Assembly: GCA_036399695.1 (NCBI GenBank)
Contig: DASWMP010000392.1
Coordinates: 1-18,656, forward strand
Length of the DNA: 18,656 nt
Origin: DASVEE01 sp036399695
GTDB taxonomy: Bacteria > Acidobacteriota > Thermoanaerobaculia > Gp7-AA8
Reading direction: 5' to 3'
Shown: positions 1 through 6,803 of the stretch, in pieces
Layout of the letters: each line of letters opens with the position of its first letter
Numbering within the stretch: position 1 is the stretch's first letter
The notes under the pieces: model-generated
What the model was told of the DNA's origin: nothing
Databases searched by the model: none
Seen by the model: only the letters and a program-made list of their open reading frames with translations
Made by a program: the position numbers and the translations under genes

Positions 1-539
1 GCGAAGACTTTGATCAGCTCGCGCAGCTCGATGCGGGCGCGGGGATCGAGTCCCGCCGCCGGCTCGTCGAGGATCAGCACCTGCGGATCGTGCAGCAGCG
101 CGCGCGCCAGGCAGACGCGCTGGTTCATCCCCTTCGACAACGCCTTCAGCAGCTTGTGGCGGATGCCCGTGAGGTTGGTGAACTCCTCGATACTCTCGAT
201 GACCTGCTTCCGCCGCGCGCCGGTGATGCGGTAGGCCCGGGCGAAGAAGTCGAGGTACTCGTGCACCGTGATGTCGGCATGCGTCGGCAGTGCGTCGGGG
301 ACGAAGCCGACGCGACGGCGCGCCTCCTCCGGCTCCTGCAGCACGGAGACGCCATCGAAGAACGCGTCGCCGGACGTCGGCTCGTCGAGCGTGGCCAGGA
401 TGCGCATGGTCGTGGTCTTGCCGGCACCGTTCGGACCGACGAAGCCGATGACTTCTCCGCCGCCGAAGGAGAAGGAGACGTCGTCGACGGCAGTCGTCGC
501 GCCGAACGACTTGCGCAGCGAGCGTACGTCAACGCGCAT
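1..539 (-). CDS. ABC transporter ATP-binding protein (partial, C-terminus outside window)
   Basis: ATPase subunit that powers an ABC exporter at the cytoplasmic membrane. The first 179 residues or so are visible and the end lies off the left edge. Walker A GPNGAGKT is at residues 35-42, the signature is LSKGMNQ rather than the usual LSGGQ (near residue 135), and the Walker B is LILDEP followed by a GLDP D-loop. The stretch after the helical region (VGFVPDALPTHADITVHEYL) resembles the GldA/NosF/CcmA-like branch that drives ABC-2 permeases. The ATG at 539 overlaps the end of the upstream gene by 11 bases, so the two are translationally coupled. The permease is expected next, beyond the window. 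Family assignment is firm; the substrate cannot be read from the sequence. Confidence 0.93.
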   Translation of the reverse strand, partial: MRVDVRSLRKSFGATTAVDDVSFSFGGGEVIGFVGPNGAGKTTTMRILATLDEPTSGDAFFDGVSVLQEPEEARRRVGFVPDALPTHADITVHEYLDFFARAYRITGARRKQVIESIEEFTNLTGIRHKLLKALSKGMNQRVCLARALLHDPQVLILDEPAAGLDPRARIELRELIKVF

Positions 540-2223
540 CGGCACTCCTCTTCGTCACCCCGACGACGACCGTTTCGGCCATCAGCTTGGTCGGTCGTTC
601 CACGACGGTCTCGAGGAACGGCGAACCGTCCAGCACCGCGACGTACATCCCGGGATGCAGCGCCGACCGCGGGTTCTGCGAGAAGCGTTCTATCGTGCCG
701 GGCCACGTCTCCGGCCGCTGCATGAAGCCGTCGGGCGCTACGGCCCTGGTGTCGGTGCGCAACACGGTGCGCTCGAGCGGCGCACGCGCGCCCGCCGGGA
801 CCTTGCCGGTCTGGTAAACCGTACCGTCGTCCGTGGCCACGAGCAGGCGCGTGATCGGCGCGCCGAGGCCGTTCACGACCGTGAGATTGCTGCCTTCGGT
901 GCGGATCGTCAGCCGCTCGCGCCGCGCCTCGCTCTTGCGGACGACAAAGTACGTCGGCACGCGGCTGCGCACCCACGACACGAGGTCCTGCCCCTCCGAC
1001 CAATTCGCCTCGCTCGTCTCCGTCTCATCCGGAACCTGCACCTGCGTCGTGTTCGCGAAGCGGATCCGTTCCGGAGCGGCCGTCGAGTAGACACCGGTCC
1101 AGCCGAAGGTCGCGGCCTCGCCACGATTCTCGTCGAGCAGCGTCAGCGTGCGCGAACGCTGCACGCGCACCCATCCTTCGTTGATGAGCAGCGACGCCAC
1201 GATGATTACCGAAGCGACGATCGCCAGCAGAGGCACGGTCCAGAAGAGCCAGATGCGCTTGTTGCGCCGCGCCAGCACGAACAGGTTCACCGGTCCGGCC
1301 ACGATCGCGAACACCAGCATGATGCTGAACATCGACGTGGCAGGCAGCGGCTGATTCGGCAGCAGCGGCAAGGTCTCGACCGCCGACCGCGTTTCCAGCG
1401 AGGAGATGATGTGCCGCTGCCAGAAGCTCCTCAGCCCGCGCATGTCGTTGAAGTCGAAGGTGGTGTCGAACTCCGGGAGCAGCACGATGCCGCCCAGACC
1501 GTTCGGCGCGAAGTTGATCCGGCTCTTGCCGCGGTCCGGAGGAACGACCGGCAGCGCCGGCGCAGGCCCGGCGAAGGCGAGCACGCCGCCGGCATACGAC
1601 CAGCGCAGCAAGGCCTCGCGCACCGGCGGCGCGAGCAGCTCCCAGTCGCGCACGGTCAGCAGCACGCCACCGAAGCGGGAGTACTGCAGCCAGCTCGTGC
1701 TCCAGTCCACGGCACCGGTGCCTGCCCGAACGTACCCGAAGTTCGCGGTGCTGGTCGCCTGCAACTCGGCGTTGAGGCGGTCGGTCGAGACGGTGTCGCC
1801 GACCAGCACCGCCGTGAACGACTGATCGCCGACGCTCGGCGAATTGAGCGGCACCGCCTGCCGCTGCGGCGTGCCGTCGACCGTGACGAGGAGCGTCTGG
1901 GCCGTGCTCCCGGCGCGAATGAGTTGAGGAATCGTCCCGACACCCCTGCTCCGCGGCGCCAGCACGAACGACCGCGAGACCTGCCATCGGGTGGACCCGT
2001 AGGGTTGAATGGTCAGGGCAGTGAGCGTGACGACATGCTGCTTGGGGCCGTTGTTTGCCAGCTCGAAGCGGTACTCATAGTAGGCGTTGTAGGTAGGCGC
2101 CGGAAGAGACGGCCGCTCCGTGACGGTGACGTCACCGAATGTGGCAGCACGCGCCGGACTGGCCAGCATGGTGCTGAACAGTGTCAGGAGCAGCAGGTGC
2201 AGGAGAACTCTGCGCTTCTCCAT
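529..2223 (-). CDS. Secreted/membrane protein of a MoxR-ABC exporter operon, function unknown
   Basis: 564 residues. Residues 1-26 form a signal peptide (KRR, a leucine-rich core, then ASPARA before the cleavage site). A beta-rich extracytoplasmic region follows to about residue 295. It includes a stretch near residues 185-220 (a DWELL segment, then a YAGGVLAFAGPA segment) that recalls the glutamine-amidotransferase-like domain of gliding or ABC-associated proteins. Two membrane helices lie near 298-317 and 325-348, then a second soluble domain. ATG 2223 was chosen because it begins the signal peptide and has GGAGG 4 bases upstream. The frame stays open further upstream, but those residues are repeat-derived. 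It sits between moxR and the ABC ATPase and probably acts as an envelope accessory of that exporter (inference). I do not recognise a named family. Confidence 0.85.
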   Translation of the reverse strand: MEKRRVLLHLLLLTLFSTMLASPARAATFGDVTVTERPSLPAPTYNAYYEYRFELANNGPKQHVVTLTALTIQPYGSTRWQVSRSFVLAPRSRGVGTIPQLIRAGSTAQTLLVTVDGTPQRQAVPLNSPSVGDQSFTAVLVGDTVSTDRLNAELQATSTANFGYVRAGTGAVDWSTSWLQYSRFGGVLLTVRDWELLAPPVREALLRWSYAGGVLAFAGPAPALPVVPPDRGKSRINFAPNGLGGIVLLPEFDTTFDFNDMRGLRSFWQRHIISSLETRSAVETLPLLPNQPLPATSMFSIMLVFAIVAGPVNLFVLARRNKRIWLFWTVPLLAIVASVIIVASLLINEGWVRVQRSRTLTLLDENRGEAATFGWTGVYSTAAPERIRFANTTQVQVPDETETSEANWSEGQDLVSWVRSRVPTYFVVRKSEARRERLTIRTEGSNLTVVNGLGAPITRLLVATDDGTVYQTGKVPAGARAPLERTVLRTDTRAVAPDGFMQRPETWPGTIERFSQNPRSALHPGMYVAVLDGSPFLETVVERPTKLMAETVVVGVTKRSADAR

Positions 2224-2264
2224 AGGTCCTCCAGGTCCCACCTGTCCCACAGGGCCAATCGTTC
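2224..2264. repeat. Half copy of the GGGAC-type intergenic repeat, carrying an RBS
   Basis: On the plus strand this is a run of GGTCC/GTCCC units ending in ATCGTTC (2258-2264), the same right edge as the copies at 4732-4823 and 17323-17472. Only the right arm is present. Read on the minus strand, the last units give GGAGG (2228-2232) followed by ACCT and the ATG of the 564-residue gene, so the ribosome binding site of that gene is made of repeat sequence. The facing left arm is missing, probably because the gene begins there. Confidence 0.7.
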
Positions 2265-2272
2265 TCTCCCCG

Positions 2273-3301
2273 TTACGCACCGGCCAGCTCCACATCCGCC
2301 GGCAGCTTCATCCCGGTTTCATCGATGCCGGCCAGCAGTTCCTCCACCACCCGTGATGAAGCCACGCCATCGAGCCTTGCGCGATACCCCAGGATCAACC
2401 GATGGTTCAGCACCGCCGGCGCCACACGTTTCACGTCGTCGAACCCGACGGTCGGACGCCCATTGAGCAGCGCCTCCGCGCGGCTCGCTTCCGCCAGCGC
2501 GATGGCAGCGCGTGGAGACGCGCCGAGTGACACGTACTTTTCAACCGCATCGAGACGCGGCTCGCTGCCCGGATGTGTCGCCGCCACGAGCCGGGCGATG
2601 TAGCGCGACACGGCGCGCGGCAGAAAAATCCGTCCGACGATCGCGAACAGCTCGTCCAGCTCAGCGGCCGTGACCCTCCCCTGCGGCGCCGGCGGCTCGC
2701 CGTGGCGTCGCGTGGAGATGATCTCGTCGAGAACGTCCACGTCCACGCCGCCGACGTGCAGCTTGAACAAAAACCTGTCGATCTGCGCCTCGGGCAGCGG
2801 ATACGTCCCCTCGAACTCGATCGGGTTCTGCGAGGCCATGACGAAGAACGGCGACGGCAGCGGGCGCGTCACGCCGAACAGCGTCACGGCGTGCTCCTGC
2901 ATCGCCTCGAGCAGCGCCGACTGCGTCTTCGGCGAGGCGCGGTTGATCTCGTCCGCGAGCAACACGTTCGTGAAGATGGGGCCGGGCTGGAAGACGAGCT
3001 GGCGGTGGCCGTTCTCGCTCTCCTGCAGGATGTTCGTGCCGAGGATGTCGCCAGGCATCAGGTCGGGCGTGAACTGCACGCGTTTGAGGTCGAGGCCGAG
3101 GATCGCGCCGAGCGCCTTCGCCAGCGCGGTCTTGCCCAGGCCCGGGACGCCTTCGAGCAGCAGATGGCCGCGCGAGAGGATGCCGATGACGACGAGGCGA
3201 TGGAGCTCGCTCCGCCCGAGAAGGATGCGATCGAGCTCGGCGAGGATGCCTTTGGCCCGGTCGACGTGCGGACGGAGCTCGTCCGGCTGGAGCAGCGTCA
3301 T
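2273..3301 (-). CDS. moxR: MoxR-family AAA+ ATPase
   Basis: Hexameric AAA+ chaperone-like ATPase, 342 residues, normal length for MoxR. Walker A GVPGLGKT is at residues 51-58 and Walker B VLLADE at 113-118, followed by the family pattern INRASPKTQSALLEAMQE. Further MoxR hallmarks are FTPDLMPGDILG, ASQNPIEFEGTYPLPEAQIDRF and the C-terminal lid. MoxR proteins remodel or activate partner proteins, usually VWA or DUF58 proteins or envelope complexes encoded beside them. Here the ATG overlaps the upstream stop in an ATGA (3298-3301), and the next gene starts 49 bases downstream inside a repeat. The neighbours are membrane proteins and an ABC ATPase, so its client is probably part of that envelope system (inference). 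Family call is very secure. Confidence 0.96.
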   Translation of the reverse strand: MTLLQPDELRPHVDRAKGILAELDRILLGRSELHRLVVIGILSRGHLLLEGVPGLGKTALAKALGAILGLDLKRVQFTPDLMPGDILGTNILQESENGHRQLVFQPGPIFTNVLLADEINRASPKTQSALLEAMQEHAVTLFGVTRPLPSPFFVMASQNPIEFEGTYPLPEAQIDRFLFKLHVGGVDVDVLDEIISTRRHGEPPAPQGRVTAAELDELFAIVGRIFLPRAVSRYIARLVAATHPGSEPRLDAVEKYVSLGASPRAAIALAEASRAEALLNGRPTVGFDDVKRVAPAVLNHRLILGYRARLDGVASSRVVEELLAGIDETGMKLPADVELAGA

Positions 3302-4659
3302 TTCTTCTTCCTTTCGAAATACCGCTCGACGGTGCCGCGGTGGCGCGGCAGGACAACGGCGGTGAAGGCGGAGCCGCCGTCTTTGCCGGCTGAGAGTGCG
3401 CCGCCGGTGGAGCGGCCGGTGGCTTGCGGTGAGGGTGCGAAGGCGCTGATGCCAACGACGTCGCTGGCCTGGAGCGATGCGACGTCGGCCGATGGGAGCG
3501 TGATCTCGCGGAAGTTGCCATCGACGTCGGACTCGTCGCCGAAGAACATCGGGGCGTCGCCACGTCCGCGACTCACACCCGCCTTGCCGCCGCGGCGGAA
3601 CTCGCCGACGGCATCTGAAAGCTTCGGAGGCGAGGAGTTGTCGCGCAGGAACTCCTCGAGCTCGGAGCGGTTGCCGAGCTTCGAGGCGTCGGCGAGCTTG
3701 CTCAGGGCTTTGGGATCGATGACCTTCGCTGCCGCGAGCCGTTCGAGCTGCGCCTTCAGAGCCGCCTTTCCCTGCTTCGCCGCGCTGGCGAGCTTCTGCA
3801 GGTCGCTCGCGGAGATGGCGTTCTCCGCCAGCGCTTTCCTGAGCTCCGGCGACAGGTTCTGCAACAGCGCCTGCGCCTCGGCATCCCCGGCCAGGTCCTT
3901 CATGCCGGCGGCGACACGCGACTCGTCGAGCCCCGGCGTCGCGAGCGCGGTGGCCATCGCTTCGACGCGCGTGAGCCCCTCCGCCTTCTGCACCGCGGCC
4001 GCCGCCGCTTCCTCCGCCGCGCGCAGGGTCGCTTCATCGACGCTGTCCAGCACTTCCCACGCCTTCGCCGGATCGTCGCCGGCGGTGTTCTTGCGGACGT
4101 CCTCCAGCGCGTTCTCCATCGTCGCGGCCTGCTCGGCCGGCAGGACCTGCTCTTCCTTCAAGAGCTCGACGCGCTTGTCGAGCTGCTCGACCTCGGCGCT
4201 GACGTCGAGCTTCTGGGTCCGCTCGGCCGCGCGTGCGGGGACGTAGAGCGTGGCGATGACGAAGAGGACCGCGGCGACAGCGGCGATGCTCGCCCGCCTC
4301 GCGCGCCAGCGGACGCGCGGGATCGTCTGGACGTTCGGCTCCCACGCCGCCGCGCCATCGACCGTGGACGCCATCAGCAGCCCGCCGCACCTTGCACGCG
4401 CATCGAGCAGCGCGAGCACGGCATCACGCGAAGGGCGCTCGCGTCGCGCCAGCAGCCAGGCCGCGACAGCCACCAGCGGCAGCCCGGCAGCACCGCAGAG
4501 CGGCGGAAACGGCACCTCCGTCAGGCCGCGGCGCAACAGCAGCACGCCGGCGCCCCACAAGACGCACCACGCCGTAGAGAAGGCGAGGAACCTCCGCAGG
4601 AAAAGCACGGAGTAGAGCCGTCGTTGCAGGGAGAGAACCGCTCGATCCGCGCCGCTCAT
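3298..4659 (-). CDS. Three-helix membrane protein with coiled-coil region, MoxR operon leader
   Basis: 453 residues, no named family recognised. Hydrophobic helices lie near residues 22-43, 50-71 and 126-146. A long Glu/Ala/Lys-rich helical region follows (about 150-340) with strong coiled-coil character, then a Gly/Ser-rich linker. The C-terminal end is LPRHRGTVERYFERKKK. This short P-x-x-R-x-x-V-x-x-Y-F tail is familiar from large membrane proteins encoded beside MoxR in several phyla and may be a docking peptide (inference). It is the first gene of the operon and its TGA overlaps the moxR start. The ATG at 4659 has no Shine-Dalgarno sequence, but a perfect TATAAT lies 14 bases upstream, so the transcript would have almost no leader. 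A scaffold or envelope partner of MoxR is the best guess. Confidence 0.82.
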   Translation of the reverse strand: MSGADRAVLSLQRRLYSVLFLRRFLAFSTAWCVLWGAGVLLLRRGLTEVPFPPLCGAAGLPLVAVAAWLLARRERPSRDAVLALLDARARCGGLLMASTVDGAAAWEPNVQTIPRVRWRARRASIAAVAAVLFVIATLYVPARAAERTQKLDVSAEVEQLDKRVELLKEEQVLPAEQAATMENALEDVRKNTAGDDPAKAWEVLDSVDEATLRAAEEAAAAAVQKAEGLTRVEAMATALATPGLDESRVAAGMKDLAGDAEAQALLQNLSPELRKALAENAISASDLQKLASAAKQGKAALKAQLERLAAAKVIDPKALSKLADASKLGNRSELEEFLRDNSSPPKLSDAVGEFRRGGKAGVSRGRGDAPMFFGDESDVDGNFREITLPSADVASLQASDVVGISAFAPSPQATGRSTGGALSAGKDGGSAFTAVVLPRHRGTVERYFERKKK

Positions 4660-4673
4660 TCAGGTGTCGTCCG

Positions 4674-4679
4674 ATTATA
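4674..4679 (-). promoter_or_regulatory. Candidate -10 element of the MoxR operon
   Basis: The plus strand ATTATA reads TATAAT on the minus strand, a perfect -10 match in the context CTATAATCGG. Only 14 bases separate it from the ATG at 4659, implying a leader of about 8 bases. The best -35 at 16-17 bases is weak (TTCCGC-like). Confidence 0.5.
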
Positions 4680-4731
4680 GAGACACCGCAGGTGGGCGGA
4701 AGGTAACTATGTGGGAGTGTGTGGAATGGAA

Positions 4732-4823
4732 ATGGGACCTATGGGACAGATGGGACCAATGGAGCTGCGCTCCGCTCAGCGTGCTTTTCCATAGGTCTCA
4801 TCTGTCCATAGGTTCTATCGTTC
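4732..4823. repeat. GGGAC-type inverted repeat (full copy)
   Basis: The left arm (4732-4762) is three tandem units such as ATGGGACCT, ATGGGACAGA and TGGGACCAA. The right arm (4789-4823) is roughly its complement, with CCATAGGTCTCATCTGTCC and a final ATCGTTC (4817-4823). A 26-base spacer separates them, so transcripts could form a hairpin of about 30 imperfect pairs. The right edge overlaps the last codons and the TAG of the pseudouridine synthase. It lies downstream of that gene and upstream of the MoxR operon. There is no T-run, so an ordinary intrinsic terminator is unlikely. Confidence 0.8.
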
Positions 4824-5702
4824 TGTGGTGGTATCGGAGATCTTGCCGCCGAACAGGTCGCGGAAGACCTTAGGGATCGGGGCGGTGAAGGTCAGGCGCT
4901 CGCCCGTCGTCGGATGGGTGAAGCCGAGGAACTTGGCGTGGAGGCCGAGGCGGCCGAGGGGATTGACCTCGCTGCCGTACATCCGGTCGCCGACGATGGG
5001 GTGGCCTGCTTCGGAGAGATGCGCGCGGATCTGATTCTTGCGGCCGGTCTCGAGCGTCACTTCGAGCATCGACCATTTCGCGCTCTCGCGAACCGTCTTG
5101 TAATGCGTGATGGCCAGCTTGGCGTCGGGATGGGCGTCCACGCTCTCCATCTTCAGGTCCTTCTTCTCGAGCAGATAGGACTCGAAGCGGCCGTGCTCCG
5201 GCTCCATGAGCCCTTCGACGATGGCGACGTAGAGGCGGTCGACGCTGTGGGCGGCGAACTGCTCCTTGAGTTGTTCGCGGGCGAAGGCGTTCTTCGCAAA
5301 GACGAGCACCCCCGAGGTCTCGCGGTCGAGGCGGTGCACGACCTGGATGCGCTCTTCGCCCTTCTTCTTGCTGAGATAGTTGTTCAGGTAAGCCTGGGCC
5401 GTCGTCTCGCGCTCCCGCTCCGTGGCCACCGTGAGGAGGCCATGCGACTTGAGGACGACGATGACGTCACTGTCCTCGTGCAGCAGCGCGAGCTCGGGCG
5501 GAAGGTTGCGGTGCGGCTCCTTCCCGGCGACGTCGATCGTCTCCCCCGCCTCGAGCTGGCGCTTCGCGTTCTTCTCGATCTCGCCGTTCACCCGGACACG
5601 CCCGGTCTGCAGGAACTGCCGCAGTGTCGACTTAGAGGAGTCGGGGAAAAGGGACGAGAGTGCATCGAGCAGCGCCATGGGCGCGGAAATCGTCTGCCGC
5701 AT
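4815..5702 (-). CDS. RluA-family 23S rRNA/tRNA pseudouridine synthase
   Basis: Converts specific uridines in RNA to pseudouridine. 295 residues, close to the usual length for RluD-like enzymes. An S4 RNA-binding domain occupies roughly residues 10-65 (STLRQFLQTGRVRVNG). The catalytic domain contains the signature HRLDRETSGVLVFAK with catalytic Asp126, and later GRKNQIRAHL and GHPIVGDRMYG, all typical of the family. Which uridine is modified cannot be told; RluD-like is most probable. The start at 5702 has no Shine-Dalgarno sequence, but a CAGAAT -10-like hexamer sits just upstream. ATG 5678 is an alternative start. The stop codon lies inside a GGGAC-type repeat edge. The gene is divergent from the AIM24 gene and is probably transcribed alone. 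Confidence 0.93.
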   Translation of the reverse strand: MRQTISAPMALLDALSSLFPDSSKSTLRQFLQTGRVRVNGEIEKNAKRQLEAGETIDVAGKEPHRNLPPELALLHEDSDVIVVLKSHGLLTVATERERETTAQAYLNNYLSKKKGEERIQVVHRLDRETSGVLVFAKNAFAREQLKEQFAAHSVDRLYVAIVEGLMEPEHGRFESYLLEKKDLKMESVDAHPDAKLAITHYKTVRESAKWSMLEVTLETGRKNQIRAHLSEAGHPIVGDRMYGSEVNPLGRLGLHAKFLGFTHPTTGERLTFTAPIPKVFRDLFGGKISDTTTER

Positions 5703-5710
5703 CGTCGCGC

Positions 5711-5716
5711 ATTCTG
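5711..5716 (-). promoter_or_regulatory. Possible -10 element of the pseudouridine synthase gene
   Basis: Minus strand CAGAAT matches four of six -10 positions and ends 8 bases before the ATG at 5702, which has no Shine-Dalgarno sequence. This would give a nearly leaderless message, like two other starts in the window. No good -35 was seen. Confidence 0.25.
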
Positions 5717-5749
5717 ACTCGTGACGCGCCGCAGCGTCGAGCTGGTTGA

Positions 5750-5774
5750 TGCCGGGCGCTGCCCGGCAGTTTTT
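5750..5774 (+). terminator. Terminator-like hairpin with T-run, between divergent genes
   Basis: TGCCGGGC (5750-5757), loop GCT, GCCCGGCA (5761-5768): a perfect 8-pair stem followed one base later by TTTTT (5770-5774). The shape is that of an intrinsic terminator on the plus strand, yet no plus-strand gene lies upstream. It could stop antisense transcription out of the pseudouridine synthase gene, or shield the AIM24 promoter. The T-run belongs to the adjacent TTTTTGG repeat, so the likeness may be accidental. Confidence 0.45.
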
Positions 5775-5826
5775 GGTTGCTGGTTTTTGGTTGTTGGTTG
5801 AAGGGACACCAAAAACTAAAAACCAC
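5770..5826. repeat. TTTTTGG-type inverted repeat, copy 1
   Basis: The left arm 5770-5800 is built of TTTTTGGTT, GCTGG and TTGTTGG units. The right arm 5808-5826 is ACCAAAAACTAAAAACCAC, and the spacer is short. A 17-base stretch at 5781-5797 recurs exactly, in reverse complement, at 16057-16073 in the second copy. It lies in the divergent region between the pseudouridine synthase and AIM24 genes. Confidence 0.8.
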
Positions 5827-5855
5827 CCCTCCTAACCCTTCCCACCGCGACTCCG

Positions 5856-5873
5856 TACAATTCCCCCGGAGGT
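5856..5873 (+). promoter_or_regulatory. Possible -10 and ribosome binding site of the AIM24 gene
   Basis: TACAAT at 5856-5861 matches five of six -10 positions. GGAGG at 5869-5873 is a full Shine-Dalgarno core 6 bases before the ATG at 5880 and fixes that start. The -10 is close to the RBS, so the leader would be very short. No clear -35 was found. Confidence 0.45.
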
Positions 5874-5879
5874 AACCCC

Positions 5880-6620
5880 ATGGATTACAAACTCATCGGT
5901 GACGTCATGCAGGCGTTGCAGATCACGCTGAAGCAGGGAGAGGAGCTCTACGCGGAGGCCGGGGCCATGCTCTACATGAGCAATGGCATCGAGCTGCAGG
6001 CGAAGATGCAGGGAGGGATCGTCAAAGGGCTGATGCGCAAGTTCCTGGCCGGAGAGTCGATGTTCATGAGCGTCTTCCGCTGCCACGCTCCGCAGGCGAC
6101 GATGGCGCTGGCGAATCCGATCTCCGGGAAGATCTTCGCCGTCGAGCTGCAGGGGAACACGGTGCTGGCGGAGCGCAACGCCTACCTGGCGGCGATCGGC
6201 AACATCGATCTCTCGATCGCCTTCACGAAACGCTTCGGCGCGGGCCTGTTCGGCGGTGAAGGCTTCATCCTCCAGAAGATCACCGGCCACGGCCTGGTCT
6301 TCCTGCACGCCGGCGGCAACATGATGGAGTTCGACCTGAAACCCGGCGAGCAGCTCCGCGTCGACACCGGCTGCATCGTCTCCATGGCCGACACCGTGAC
6401 CTACGACATCCAGTTCGTCGGCGGCGTGAAGAACGCCCTCTTCGGCGGCGAAGGCCTCTTCTTCGCCTCGCTCACCGGCCCCGGACGCATCGTCCTGCAG
6501 ACCCTCCCGTTCAGCCGCTTTGCCAACCGCGTCGTCGCCGCGGCCGGCGCCCGCTCGGGCGAGTCCCGCGGCCTCGGCGGGCTGGGCGGAAATTTGCTGG
6601 GGGACATCATTTCGGATTGA
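5880..6620 (+). CDS. AIM24 family (TIGR00266-like) protein
   Basis: 246 residues, normal for this family. The fold is a repeated beta-helix or double-psi-like barrel. Bacterial members have no settled biochemical role, and mitochondrial AIM24 is linked to respiratory and inner-membrane organisation. Family features visible are EELYAEAGAMLYMSNGIEL near the start, the Gly-rich turn GAGLFGGEGFILQKITGHG (about residues 120-138), FLHAGGNMMEFDLKPGE and a second FGGEGLFFASLTGPG. The tail is Gly-rich (GLGGLGGNLLGDIISD). No signal peptide or membrane helix, so it is probably cytosolic. The start is well supported by GGAGG. Downstream lie a CAACGG repeat and msrP. The TGA overlaps the first possible TTG start of msrP. 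Confidence 0.92.
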   Translation: MDYKLIGDVMQALQITLKQGEELYAEAGAMLYMSNGIELQAKMQGGIVKGLMRKFLAGESMFMSVFRCHAPQATMALANPISGKIFAVELQGNTVLAERNAYLAAIGNIDLSIAFTKRFGAGLFGGEGFILQKITGHGLVFLHAGGNMMEFDLKPGEQLRVDTGCIVSMADTVTYDIQFVGGVKNALFGGEGLFFASLTGPGRIVLQTLPFSRFANRVVAAAGARSGESRGLGGLGGNLLGDIISD

Positions 6621-6638
6621 GCGCGCAGCGCTCCATCC

Positions 6639-6803
6639 GGTTGTCCGTTGCTCGTTGCCCGTTGGCCGTGGAGAAACCAGCCACGGACTGCGTAGAGGCG
6701 CACAGAGTGCGCACGAGAGACGAACGATCCGCACCGCGCAGCACGCAGTGGCAACGGGTAACGGAGACAGCCACGGACAACGGAAAACTGACAACGGACA
6801 ACG
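6639..6803. repeat. CAACGG-type long inverted repeat
   Basis: The outer left arm 6639-6671 has units CCGTTG, TCGTTG and CCGTTGG ending in CCGTGG. The outer right arm 6771-6803 begins CCACGGACAACGG and ends GACAACGGACAACG, roughly its complement. Inside lies a second inverted pair, ACTGCGT (6687-6693) and ACGCAGT (6743-6749), and a small hairpin GCGCAC-AGA-GTGCGC (6698-6712, except for loop 6704-6706). The unit fills the AIM24-msrP gap and reads open in the msrP frame up to the Tat signal. Confidence 0.75.

Noticed and set aside
2224..2295. 24-residue upstream extension of the 564-residue protein
   Set aside because: It is a Gly-Pro-Val translation of the GGGAC repeat preceding a normal signal peptide with its own RBS.
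268..2466. Long plus-strand open frame of over 700 codons across the moxR and 564-residue genes
   Set aside because: Arg/His/Pro-rich composition without domains, antisense to two well-supported genes; it is the usual open shadow frame of GC-rich DNA.
2573..4246. Plus-strand open frame of 557 codons opposite moxR and the coiled-coil membrane protein
   Set aside because: No start context and low-complexity Ser/Arg content; the minus-strand genes show Walker motifs and a start-stop overlap.
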